From: Pseudo-nitzschia pungens
Taxonomy: Eukaryota > Bacillariophyta > Bacillariophyceae > Bacillariales > Bacillariaceae
Assembly: GCA_037355855.1 (NCBI GenBank)
Contig: CM074761.1
Coordinates: forward strand, 3,739,346 to 3,803,345
Length of the DNA: 64,000 nt
Reading direction: 5' to 3'
Positions 54,418 through 64,000 of this stretch are shown piece by piece (position 1 is the stretch's first letter; each line of letters opens with the position of its first letter). A program made the translations under genes and the position numbers. The notes below the pieces were generated by a model. It made no database searches and had not been told where the DNA came from. It saw only the letters and a program-made list of their open reading frames with translations.

Positions 54418-56516
54418 TTTCGATAAATTAAAGTCTTCTGCGATTTTGCTGTCCTTGTATGGTGTCTTTGCTTACACGTTGTCGATCGTAATCGTCTTGC
54501 AATTCCGGAAATAATGCTTTTGAAGCGATGGTGATCGGTATCGTTCAAAACGAGAAAGTCTTCGCTGACATGCGAACGCTTATGAAGTCATCACTGTGCG
54601 GAATGATACCGTAATTAACCTTAGGGTAACCTAGCTAACCTTCCGTACGGTAATTAACTTCCTTTCCAACTGTCTGATTTCTGATTTCAAATTTTTGATT
54701 GAGGTTCTACATACCGTACACGTAGGGGGCACATCAAGAAGATACAAAAAGTCATGTCTTCGTTGATTGTGCGAGAATGAATTTTTTAAAAAATTTGAAT
54801 TGTTTTTTTAATCGCGTCAACAATTGTACAGGATTAAAGCGCACTTCATTCATGAAGAAAGGCATACGGTAGACCGACGACATGGCAGGAAGAAAATCTT
54901 TATTGCTCGTCGTCCGGTATGGATAAACCTTACCACCAGCGTTCAACTTGTAGGACAGGACAACAACGAAACGCAAGCTTCTCTCAGAACAGTCCTTACG
55001 TCTAGTCAATTCCAAACAACTAATACCAAACTGCTGGTGGTGGTGTGTCAGCTAAGAATATTCTTTAAACTTGTTGTGTTGGCACCATTATTCTACTACT
55101 ACTAATACTAGTAGTACGAAGAAGTATCTGCAAAGATGTATTCATGCCCATCTCGGATTCTACTTCGTATTTTTTACCATGCCTAGTACTAGTAGCCATG
55201 TGAACATATTCAACATGCTGGTGCTTTGCTATGGTGTTATGGGGGATGCTCGGTATGACACTGGGTCCCTCCTTAGTAGTACTAGTACTCCTCTAGGGAT
55301 CAGTACTACTGCTGGAACTACAAACCACAACTCTTACTAGTCCTCATAACAGTCCAGCAGGATGTTTGGCAGGATGTTGCTTAAATAATAGTACTACTAC
55401 TAGTAGATTGCTAGTACGAAGGTAGTATGGTGAACATGGTGCTAGGTCCCGGCATATGGATCTTGAAGAGAGATACTACTACTACTACTACTACTACTAC
55501 ATACTACCATAGCTACGAGACATCACACAAGCATTCAGCAGCATGCTACATGGTTAAGGGTGCTGCTCTATGATGTGCTTGTACTTCATACTACTACTAG
55601 TAGTACTACGTCGTCTGTTCTATGAGCTACGAGGCTACAGGAGCATCCTTGTATCTTCTACCTCGGGGTGCGGTCAGTACTACGTTCGATAATGTACTGG
55701 AACCGTACGCCCGGCCCTGCAGTTACGTCGTAGTGTGAGCGAGCAAGAAGTAAGCAAACGCAGCACCGAATGCGAGGACCAAACAAGGCAGGAGCGCTAC
55801 CTGCACTAACCTTACTAGTAGGAGATAGCAAGTCGACAGCTGAGTTCGCATTCTCTTCGTTGTCAAGAGAGAATTATGATGAATGTTATCTTTCTTAGGT
55901 CATCTCGACTACGAAGAACATATTGTGTGCCTGGCCGGCGCTTTTGATTGGAGTTGAACGGAGATTCACTATTACAATTGCCGCTGTTTTTGCGACTCGT
56001 CGTCAAGTAACAACGCCCCTTTACCGGTAGAAGGGAGAACGCGTAGCCCTGAACGTAACCTACCGTATTCCTTCGATCGGAACGAAAAGTTTTTTTGGTG
56101 GAACTGACAACCGAGTCTAATTGCTCTGTATCAGTCAATCAAAACAAAAAAATAGTAGTGCACAGAGACTGACCGTTGCTTACTTTTTAATATTGACACC
56201 ACGGCTCGCAATCTCTTGCACTTCTGGAGAACGAGTAGGAGTAGAGTGCATGGCAACAAAAGAATAGTGAAATGGTGGAAGAATTGGAAAAGGCTCAAAA
56301 GGCACTCCGGGACATGGACTACGATTCCATGTCCGAAGATGGAGACGAAGAGGAGGTGATAAACAGCAGCAACAACAGCAGCATGAGGAAAACGAGGACA
56401 AGCTTCGCCCTTCCATCAAACGACGTCGATGCCTCCCATCCTGCTGCACATTTGCCTTCGCCTGAAGTATCGTCGGAATCGGCCTTCCACATTGGAGCGG
56501 TTTTTGTCTTCCGCGG
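54418..56516. other. Divergent intergenic region with ACT/AGT microsatellites
   Basis: 2.1 kb between GALE and the papain-like protease. TACTACTAC runs occur at 55470-55503, and ACTAGTACTAG words recur throughout 55090-55620. An 82-codon frame at 56272-56520 (beginning MVEELEKAQKALRD, acidic) directly abuts the protease start. It may be part of its 5' leader or an upstream exon, but I cannot join it in frame. Confidence 0.5.
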
Positions 56517-59256
56517 ATGACGAAGGCATTCAAACCAATGGCAATGGAAACTAACAAAGACCCAAGTGTACTGATCGATACGTCTTATGTCCCGACGCAA
56601 ACGACCACCGGCTTGTCTGGGCATCAGTCAACAACTAGCGCTACCTCTAGTCTGATAGGCCGATCGAACAATCCTTCCCTGGGATTTGAATCGCCCTCCA
56701 AGCTCATGACCAAAATCCCGGCACCAAACTCTCTGTTTGACGACGACGATTCGACAGCGGCGTTTTCCGTGGAGCTCCAGACGTTTAAAATCGGTGGCGA
56801 CGACGACGTTGCCAACGCCAATGGTCAAGAGGATCGAACGTATCCCAGCGCAAATGCAGATATGAATGCGTTTCATAACGATAGAACTCGGGCTACTGCT
56901 TATCAGCCCGGAACCGCTGGCTATCTCGAAATGGAAGAAGAACCACCCCGGGAAGTTCACTATGAACGAACAAACAACCAAGGGAACAACGCTGCGGACC
57001 ACACCACTAACAGCAATACCGTAGTTGCAGGAGAATCCATCAAAACCGACTCGGGTTTGGTGCTGACTCATCGAAAGGTTACTGCCGCTCTGAACTCGAC
57101 CCATCGCAACCAGCAGCACCAGCACCAGCACCAGCACCATAAAATGCCAGACGACAATAGTCCTCCGCAAGCAAGAACATTTCGTGACACGCAACAGGAT
57201 TACTTCGAAGCAGAAAACGGGATTTTTCGTGGATGGAACAAGGACAATCCAAACTTTCGCAATCGACGGGAGGGGGTCAACTACTTTGGAAGAGGATCGG
57301 TCTTTGGTGACGGATTCGGAAGTGGCGGGAACGGAAAGAACTCGATGGTCATGGTACAAGCAAGGCGTCTCATGTCCTACGTGAAAATCTGGGTAGTCCT
57401 GTTCTCTCTGGTTGCCTTGTCCATGACGGGAGTCTTTTTGCATTCCCTGGGACACCAAGACGACCCGAGAACACTGGTGACCAAAAACGATGCATCGTCA
57501 TCGTCATCGTCATCGTTCGACATTACTGTCGAGAAGCATACGACCTTTCTGGTGCCGGATCCAGCAGTGGAGAAAATATTGCTTCTGCCTCTCTCGGACA
57601 TACAGCAATCATCTCTATCGTCTGTTCGACAGCAGCAACAAGAACAACCGCAGCTGCAGCAGTATCATCCTCGAAGGCTGCAAATGCTGCGGGACCGCAA
57701 TCAACAGCATTCAGCGGCAGCGGACGCTTCGTCGCACCGTCATTTTTCCCATCTGCGACAAGAATTCGAGGATTGGGTACGACACCACTCGAAAACTTAC
57801 CATTCCCAGGAAGAGAAAGAACATCGATTTCATATCTGGTCACAAAACCATCACCGCACCGCCGAAAAAAACAAGCGCCACGGACCCTGTACACTAACCA
57901 AACAACACGTGTTTGGCTCGAATCATCTCAAAGACTTGACTCCAGAAGAATTCCAAGTGAAGTTCTTGACGGGATACAAGGGCGCATACACCGATGTTCT
58001 AGAGGAGAAACTACAAGCATTGTCACCAAACGAACGAAAGCTTCGAAAGGCCTCCGGTATCGGCGTGGTGCTGGATCCCGAAATACACAAGGTGGAATAC
58101 CACGAATCGGTCATGCAAAAGCAAAGGCATTTGAACCAAGACAAGTCTTCGTTTCGCCCAAAAGTCATGGGAGCCTCGTCTTTTTATTGCAAAGTGGTAT
58201 GACGTGTCTTGTATCCTGCGTTACATTTGGCTCTCCACTGGCATTCAATTCGGAATGATTGGCACAATGGAGCCCCGATACGATGCCGACGCGTTTCCAA
58301 ACTCTGTCGATTGGAGAGATTCGGGGGCGGTAACCGATGTTCGAACTCAGGGCGAATGTGGTGCTTGCTGGGCCGTTACCGCTGTCGAAACCGTGGAATC
58401 TGCGTATTTCATCGCAACTGGAACCTTGTACACGTTGTCGGAATCAGAAATCATTGTCTGCGACGAAAGTTGTGAAATGTGCTCCGGTGGCTGGCCTCAA
58501 AACGCTTTCGAGTGGGTCATGGATCACGGGGGCCTACCTCTCCAGAGCACTCTACCGTACGATGCATATACACTGGTTGCTCTAACGGCGGGCTCGGAAG
58601 GAGAAAGCGATTACTACGACCAAAAAACACTGGAGTCGTTTCGAGAGCAGGTTTGCCCGGCTAGTGATGGAAACTCAAACTCTCACTCGGGTAGCAACGA
58701 CCAAGATTCCTACTGGGGAAATGGCATGGAAAATGAAAATTATGCAGACTTTTCTAGTCAGGGTCGTTACGGCAACATTCGGGGATACGGATACGCTACA
58801 GATCGCTGCCTTTGTTACACCGACGGGTCAGGTTGCGAATGCGACGATCAAGACGAAGATACAGCGGTAGGAAACATTGCAACTTATGGACCTGCAGTCG
58901 TATGTCTGGAAGCGTCTACTTGGCAAGATTATACCGGAGGAATCATGACAGCTGAAATTGGGTGTGGTCAGGAATTCTTGGACATGAACCATTGCGTTCA
59001 AGTAGTTGGTTATGCTTTCACCGACGGTTCCAACTGCGACGACGCCGAAGAAGGCTGCGGTGGAAGCAACGATAAGTCTGGAAGTGGAAGCGGAAGCGGG
59101 AGCAATAGCAGAAGTCGTGACTCCGGAGATCGAGAGGGATATTGGATTGTTCGAAATCAGTGGGGTTCAAGCTGGGGCATGAATGGTTATGCCTACGTAG
59201 CTATGGGAGACAACACTTGTGGAATACTGAACGACATGACCGTTGCGTACGCATAG
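56517..59256 (+). CDS. Type II membrane papain-family (C1A) cysteine protease
   Basis: About 887 aa. The N-terminal roughly 285 residues are hydrophilic, Ser/Asn/Thr-rich and would be cytosolic, with a His/Gln run (HQHQHQHH). One membrane segment (near 289-311, VVLFSLVALSMTGVFLHSLG) follows, so the protease domain faces the lumen or vacuole. An I29 inhibitor propeptide (EFEDWVRHHSKTYHSQEEKE, HLKDLTPEEF) precedes the C1A domain: SVDWRDSGAVTDVRTQGE, CGACWA with the active Cys near 592, the His in MNHCVQVVGY near 800, the Asn in IVRNQWGSSWG near 855. A Gly/Ser/Asn-rich loop interrupts the late part. Two exons assumed, 56517-58196 and 58273-59256; the 76-bp intron has a weak acceptor (GGAG), and a +1 frame step near 58194-58205 would fit equally well. 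Confidence 0.85.
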
Positions 59257-59459
59257 AATCATAATTTACAGTTGTATTTGCTAGAAAATTTTTCAGAACA
59301 AAAACGACTTAGGTGCTTTCCGAGCGTTCAAGAATTGGCTAGTGGTTTTGTTATCGCCCGATGTCTTTCATCGTGCGTGTACTTGATCGCAACCGATCAA
59401 CTTTTTAGAATGCGGAAATGACGCGCTTTTCGAGTGTTCAAACATTGGATAGTTATCGT

Positions 59460-60626
59460 TCATCGTCCCCATGTCTTCAATCGCAATTGATTGCCGCTAA
59501 ATTGTTTTGGCACGGGAAGTTTGTCGTTCGCTATCATCTCCACAATCCTACCCGCTGCGACGAACCCCGATGCTCCCGTAACGAAACAAGCCGTGCCCAG
59601 GGCTCCGTCGCACCGTCTCATCGAAGATGATTGGGAATTTTGCTTTACCGATCTCGGTGACTCCGTCGAATAAACGGCCTGGATCTTCCATTTCCGAGGC
59701 AGTTTCTTTCGGAGCTTGCCAGTCTTTGGATCTTTAGACTTTGCTCCGGGTGAAACGCCTTCTTGAAAGCCGTAATATTTTCTCAGATTCTTCCGACACG
59801 AGGAGAGCAGAGGATCTTCCATCGCTCTTGTGAGATCGTCGCAAACGAATTTTGTGGGATCGGTGCGACCCGCAGACCCGCCACAGGTGACTACGGGAAC
59901 TTTTCGTCTCGCGCAGGAAGCAATCCACGCCGTCTTTGCGTCGCTGCCATCGATGGCGTCCAAACAAGCGGTCACGGGTCGTGGCGACAATTCTTCGATG
60001 GTCTTCCAGATTTCATCCGCGTTTTCCTTCGAGACAAAATCGTGAATCAGGGTGACCTCGATTTCGGGATTGATCTCTTCCAATCTCGTTTTCATCGCGT
60101 CGATTTTCATCTGGCCGACGGAGGTTGACAGGGCGTGCAATTGTCGATTCGTGTTGCTGATGCAAATATCATCGAGGTCGATCAGCGTAAGGTGTCCCAC
60201 ACCAGAACGACACAGCGCTTCGGCAGCCCATGATCCAACACCGCCCAGACCAACTAGTACCACGCGGCTCATTTCCAATCGATCGACGACTCGAAGATGT
60301 TCCTCCCGCAACGACGATTCTTCCGATCCACCGTTCGTGTTCTCGTTTTCCTTTTGTTTCGAGGACGGCGATGCTGTTGTTGTGTACAAACGCCCGACGC
60401 CGGAGAATCTCAAATCTCGTTCGTCACTCGGAGAAAAAGAATTCGATGATTCGTTGCTTTCAATCGTTGCCGATCGAGCCCAGGAAGACGAGGAACATCT
60501 TCTGGACAGCGACGACAAGTACATACGGTTGCTGCGGTCAGGGATGGAGACGAACGACCATGATGGATGTAGTAGCAATAGAATATTTACGATGTGCAAC
60601 AACGCCGTCGTCACCATACTCGTCAT
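59460..60626 (-). CDS. TcdA/CsdL-type E1-like protein (tRNA threonylcarbamoyladenosine dehydratase)
   Basis: A 388-aa ThiF-fold ATPase. Relatives cyclise t6A37 of ANN-decoding tRNAs to ct6A. The ATP site reads VVLVGLGGVGSWAAEALCRS, then GHLTLIDLDDICISNTNRQL, and further ACLDAIDGSDAKTAW, VPVVTCGGSAGRTDPTK and DLTRAMEDPL, matching TcdA rather than UBA or MoeB proteins. The C-terminal GASGFVAAGRIVEMI is also family-typical. The first about 110 residues are an extension starting with a hydrophobic segment (LLHIVNILLLLHPSWSF), suggesting a mitochondrial, plastid or ER signal; ct6A enzymes act in mitochondria in fungi. ATG 60626 is the first. Convergent with the protease gene (203 bp apart). Confidence 0.87.
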   Translation of the reverse strand: MTSMVTTALLHIVNILLLLHPSWSFVSIPDRSNRMYLSSLSRRCSSSSWARSATIESNESSNSFSPSDERDLRFSGVGRLYTTTASPSSKQKENENTNGGSEESSLREEHLRVVDRLEMSRVVLVGLGGVGSWAAEALCRSGVGHLTLIDLDDICISNTNRQLHALSTSVGQMKIDAMKTRLEEINPEIEVTLIHDFVSKENADEIWKTIEELSPRPVTACLDAIDGSDAKTAWIASCARRKVPVVTCGGSAGRTDPTKFVCDDLTRAMEDPLLSSCRKNLRKYYGFQEGVSPGAKSKDPKTGKLRKKLPRKWKIQAVYSTESPRSVKQNSQSSSMRRCDGALGTACFVTGASGFVAAGRIVEMIANDKLPVPKQFSGNQLRLKTWGR

Positions 60627-61666
60627 CAATGCTGTCTACTTATCGATGTTGAATTTTACGTCGGATGGAGAGCGTATCGCAAAGAAATAATAAAGAAAAA
60701 TGTGAGAACATACGAATGTGCACCGTACAATAGTTTTTCATTCGGCGTTTTCTTTTTCATCTGCGCGTGTGATGGTTGTCATTCGTTGTTGTTGTTATTG
60801 TTGTTGTTGGTGGGTGATTGTTCTCATCAACTAAAAACAAAAAAAAAGTGAGAGGTGGGAAAATGTGCCTCGAAACAACATCACCGGTAGGAAAACCGAC
60901 TAAGGTTTACTTACTGCACTCTAAGTGTAACTGTTATGCGCATTTTGTATTCCAGATGAATGTTCAACAATACTCTGCTGGTAAGTTAGGTAACTGGATG
61001 TTTGTCATTCGCACAACACGGCTTTGGAGCTATTGGTCTTTTTTGAGTGTTCAATTCCTTTCTAGACACAGCACACCAAGTTTTGTTCCGAAAGAGGTAA
61101 TCGACAGAAAACCAGCTTCATCTCTTTGAGTACTACAATGAAAATGCTTGAGACAGTTCCTACAGTAGCTTACGGAAAGGACATGTTAGAATTGGTTTTC
61201 TCTTTTGATGGTGTTTTTGGCATCGAGTTTATTTATCCCGCATCTGTTGTTGATATCTACTATCATAATATGTTCGTATCTGCTCCGTAGACTCGAGGCT
61301 CACTACTTCTGGTGGAAATTTGCATTCCCTCCCGAAGTCTCCTTCTTCTTGAGACGCAGAACAGCTTTTGCTGCTAGACAAAACACAATTGAGCGAATCT
61401 TATCGACAAACAATGTGGCACCACATTCGAAGTGCTGGAAAAGTATTCGATGCAAATTGCTGTTTTTCAAATGGTGTGTATCTTGTTCCCTGCGCAACAA
61501 ATTTCAAGCCCATAAGGTGACAACGCCGCCGTTCATCATGATCTGTCTCATTGAAGGAGACCCACACAGATATATCAACCTTCATTTTTCAAACAGATGA
61601 CCAGAGGTGGTGCTTCGCTTCATTCTCATGTGGGTATCCATCTATCATTATTTGAACCCCATACAT
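60627..61666. other. Intergenic spacer
   Basis: 5' flank of the TcdA-like gene and 3' flank of the membrane protein gene. Short TTGTTGTTATTG run at 60786-60812. Nothing else supported. Confidence 0.5.
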
Positions 61667-62401
61667 TTAGATGGACATCACGTTTGCTTGAGTTTGAGGT
61701 TGTGGATATCCACCATATCCTGCTTGGTCGTTCTGCTGTGATACTTGCTGTAGCTGTGATAACTGGTGTTCCATCTGCATTCCAGCGGGGTTCTGTTGGA
61801 ACGAAGATGGGCCCCCCATTCCAGCTGCCGTGTTTGTGAGACTTGAAATATCCGAAGCACCCTGACTATCAATACTGCTGTATCTCTGCTGTTGTGTTTG
61901 ACTTATTTCCTCCCGGCCCTTCGCTACGAAATAGCCCAGAAGCATATTCGCACCGCACGACATTGCGCCCCACCACCAGATCCTCCACAAAGGGCCGCTG
62001 GCAATGGTACACCGACCCGCGTCGGGAAGTTTGCAAAACGAATATTCATTTCGAGATATCGCGGAGAGAAAAAAGGACAAGGTCGCACCAGCGACACAAA
62101 GCCCGACGGACAAACCGATCATGAACTCCGTTGGTTCCAAGCCTCGTGGGGCAAAACTTATACGATTGTTATTCGTCACCATGGTGACGAAACACGTGAG
62201 AAACGTAAGGACGGATGCAGCGAGGAAGGTTGCAAATGCAACGCGCATGGAATTGATCAAGAGGAAGAAATCGGAAATCGCCAGAAAGACCAGAATGTGA
62301 TTCGTTACTTTCGGAACTGTATCCAGATTGAGCGCAACATAACGTTGAACCGCTGGCGGAAATGATTGTGTGTACGAACGGAAATCCCCGTGACCATCCA
62401 T
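61667..62401 (-). CDS. Four-helix membrane protein with Gln-rich C-terminal tail
   Basis: A 244-aa single-exon protein. Predicted membrane segments: ILVFLAISDFFLLI, FATFLAASVLTFLTCFVTMV, FMIGLSVGLCVAGATLSFFL and WWWGAMSCGANMLLGYFVA. Conserved-looking Cys residues lie between helices 3 and 4 (SFCKLPDAGRC). The last 75 residues are rich in Gln, Ser, Gly and Pro (QQNPAGMQMEHQLSQLQQ), resembling the cytosolic tail of synaptogyrin/physin-like or SCAMP-like proteins, but the match is only by architecture. ATG at 62401. Confidence 0.6.
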   Translation of the reverse strand: MDGHGDFRSYTQSFPPAVQRYVALNLDTVPKVTNHILVFLAISDFFLLINSMRVAFATFLAASVLTFLTCFVTMVTNNNRISFAPRGLEPTEFMIGLSVGLCVAGATLSFFLSAISRNEYSFCKLPDAGRCTIASGPLWRIWWWGAMSCGANMLLGYFVAKGREEISQTQQQRYSSIDSQGASDISSLTNTAAGMGGPSSFQQNPAGMQMEHQLSQLQQVSQQNDQAGYGGYPQPQTQANVMSI

Positions 62402-63610
62402 ATTTTGCGTGTCGATTCGGGAACAAGAATGGGAAAGGTTTCAAAGTAGGAATCCACCTAGCTCTATCCAAAGAGAATGAAGCAATGTTTGGCGTCGACT
62501 GCAATGGTCTATCGGCAGAGTTTTCAAAACTTGTCTAAGTGACCAGCCTACCGATACCTGTCGCGCACTTCTAATGAGGAACAGGAAGATGATGAAGTAC
62601 CAATACGGATATCAATGCTGGTTGGTACGGTAGCTGTGAAGAGGAGGAATAATGCTTCCTGCTTTCCTGAGACAGGAAAAAAACCGGGACCACCTCGGGA
62701 GGGTTCCTGTTATGTTTTTACGAACTACGGTACGAGTATCTTAAGACTCTAGTATGAATGAAATTCAAGTAACCTTACGAGTAACCTTACTTGTACGGGT
62801 ACGTAACTTACTTCACCAGAAGACAAAAGTATCTTTGTAGACGATTTCTGATGCTTTCGCGATACGACACCGAAATTGAGAGAAAAGCGAGAACTTCTCA
62901 TCAAAAAAGAGTTATTGCGCACCCTTCACAAAAAATAGAAAATCAGTGTGCATATGAATATTGAATACTTCGTACGAAGTACTGTATTCAATATCGTCTT
63001 ACTGGTAAGGTTAGCGTACCGTACGTACTGAGTAAGTCTTACATACCGAAAGGTATGTTCTTTCCAGTGAAAATACGAAGTAGGGTTCGAAGAGTAGAGT
63101 TAGTACGTAACCCACTCATACCGTGCTGTAACAGTATTGAGTAAGACTGTGCAAATAATTATCTTTCCGGATTTCGGTTTGCATCACACGATGCTCAATT
63201 ATGCACGATGATGCACGATTCATACGGTAAGTTACTCAAAATACCGGTAAGTTACACGATGATGTTGTGTCTTGAGTTCGTGTGTTGTGATGGATTCTGT
63301 GTCTTTCGTCCTACGACTAAGTTACAGTAAGGCTTGCAGGGACATGTCCGTTAGAAAATTGATTTCGTTTCTTTGTTTTCCCCCTTTCGTACAGTATTCA
63401 TATTCATACCGGATACCGGTACACGAAAGTCTCACCTACCACTACTTTTAACTTGTAGTGACTAGAGTTCCAGCCATTGCACATCGCAATTCTCCTTTGT
63501 CCCTACCTTCGAGCGTTCGGACATCATTACTTCCCCGACGGATACTACAATAGAGCTCATTAAGACGTCTGCGTTAGATTGGATTGTTGACAGAACGTGC
63601 ACTCTGGGCA
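62402..63610. other. Divergent intergenic region with palindromic TACTTCGTACGAAGTA
   Basis: 1.2 kb between divergent starts. It contains the 16-bp perfect palindrome at 62966-62981, further TACGAAGTA at 63072, and many CTTACGGTA and TACCGGTA words. No coding sequence seen. Confidence 0.55.
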
Positions 63611-64000
63611 ATGAAGCAACCACGATCTCCCTCCCAATGGCACCTGTTGTCTTCGGTTGTGATGCTTCTGCTCGGAACCTCTTTGTTGACCGTCGACAAG
63701 AAAACGATCGAAACGATTTTTGAAGGTTCTGTAGACTCGGACAGTGAAGCAATGCTCAATATTGATTCAGAATTTCAGTGGATGGACACCACCGGTGTCA
63801 CGATATCTCACATCCAGGGCGATCCGACTATGTGCACGGATGTCATTTACACAGGTGATTCTCGAAAGCCGTTTGGCTCCAAAAGTGACGATGGAAAAGG
63901 TTCCACCCTGATCCGAGAGGGTTGGAAAAGTTTGGCACACCTGGTCCGTACGTCCTCGGCTCTTGAAGGAACCACGTGTTTCGCCTTTTTCAAAATTTCC
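63611..64000 (+). CDS. Start of a secreted or membrane protein (runs off right edge)
   Basis: An open frame of 130 codons with no stop before the window end. It starts with a clear signal peptide or anchor (WHLLSSVVMLLLGTSLLTV), followed by hydrophilic sequence with GVTISHIQGDPTMCTDVIYT and GSTLIREGWKSLAHLV. I recognise no family from this portion. The start is the ATG after CTGGGCA at 63610; overlapping minus-strand frames are its shadow. Confidence 0.55.
   Translation, partial: MKQPRSPSQWHLLSSVVMLLLGTSLLTVDKKTIETIFEGSVDSDSEAMLNIDSEFQWMDTTGVTISHIQGDPTMCTDVIYTGDSRKPFGSKSDDGKGSTLIREGWKSLAHLVRTSSALEGTTCFAFFKIS

Overview
The window is nuclear DNA of a photosynthetic stramenopile, most likely a pennate diatom. 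Genes are spaced about 1-3 kb apart. Many carry one or two short GT-AG introns of roughly 75-200 bp, and the rest are single-exon. One gene encodes a small protein with a bipartite plastid presequence of the diatom type (signal peptide followed by an AFAP-type site), and several others begin with signal-like sequences. Spacers are full of short words such as TACGAAGTA, TACCGGTA and CTTACGGTA. The species cannot be named from the sequence alone.

Layout, left to right: the N-terminal two thirds of DNA polymerase epsilon (minus, runs off the left edge); a three-domain AASDH/ACSF4-like adenylation-carrier-propeller protein (minus); an insulin-degrading-enzyme-type M16 protease (plus); a METTL/FAM86-type methyltransferase (minus); a 25/31-bp tandem repeat; a membrane-anchored degenerate SGNH-hydrolase-fold protein (plus). 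A 3.56-kb mobile element (16805-20369) follows. It has long, nearly identical terminal inverted repeats, encodes no transposase, and carries broken pieces of a triosephosphate isomerase gene and an SMP-30/gluconolactonase gene. Next come a three-exon conserved hypothetical, a Golgi-type sulfotransferase, a short-chain dehydrogenase, a Tvp15/COPI-associated-like membrane protein, a RAD51B-like recombinase, a 1-kb 23-bp minisatellite, ribosomal protein eL18, YIF1, and an AAAP amino-acid transporter. A class 3 lipase then converges on the 60S export adaptor NMD3. The right part holds an ankyrin/F-box-like protein, a plastid-targeted single-helix thylakoid-type protein, a small conserved membrane protein, an ataxin-10 homologue, a GC-rich repeat-bearing insert, UDP-glucose 4-epimerase, a type II membrane papain-like protease, a TcdA-type E1-like dehydratase, a four-helix membrane protein and the start of a secreted protein at the right edge.

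The genes are ordinary, mostly unrelated nuclear genes (replication, ribosome biogenesis, secretory pathway, DNA repair, tRNA modification) and form no operon or obvious cluster. Divergent pairs share spacers of 0.7-2.1 kb. Convergent pairs lie very close, with lipase and NMD3 apparently overlapping at their 3' ends.

Two things stand out. The first is the gene-capturing inverted-repeat element at 16.8-20.4 kb, which resembles plant Pack-type elements in logic. The second is that six conserved coding regions (POL2, AASDH twice, lipase, NMD3, ataxin-10) each need exactly one surplus base skipped to stay in frame. Every event has the same +1 polarity. This may reflect consensus insertion errors, real disabling mutations or genuine +1 decoding; the sequence alone does not decide.
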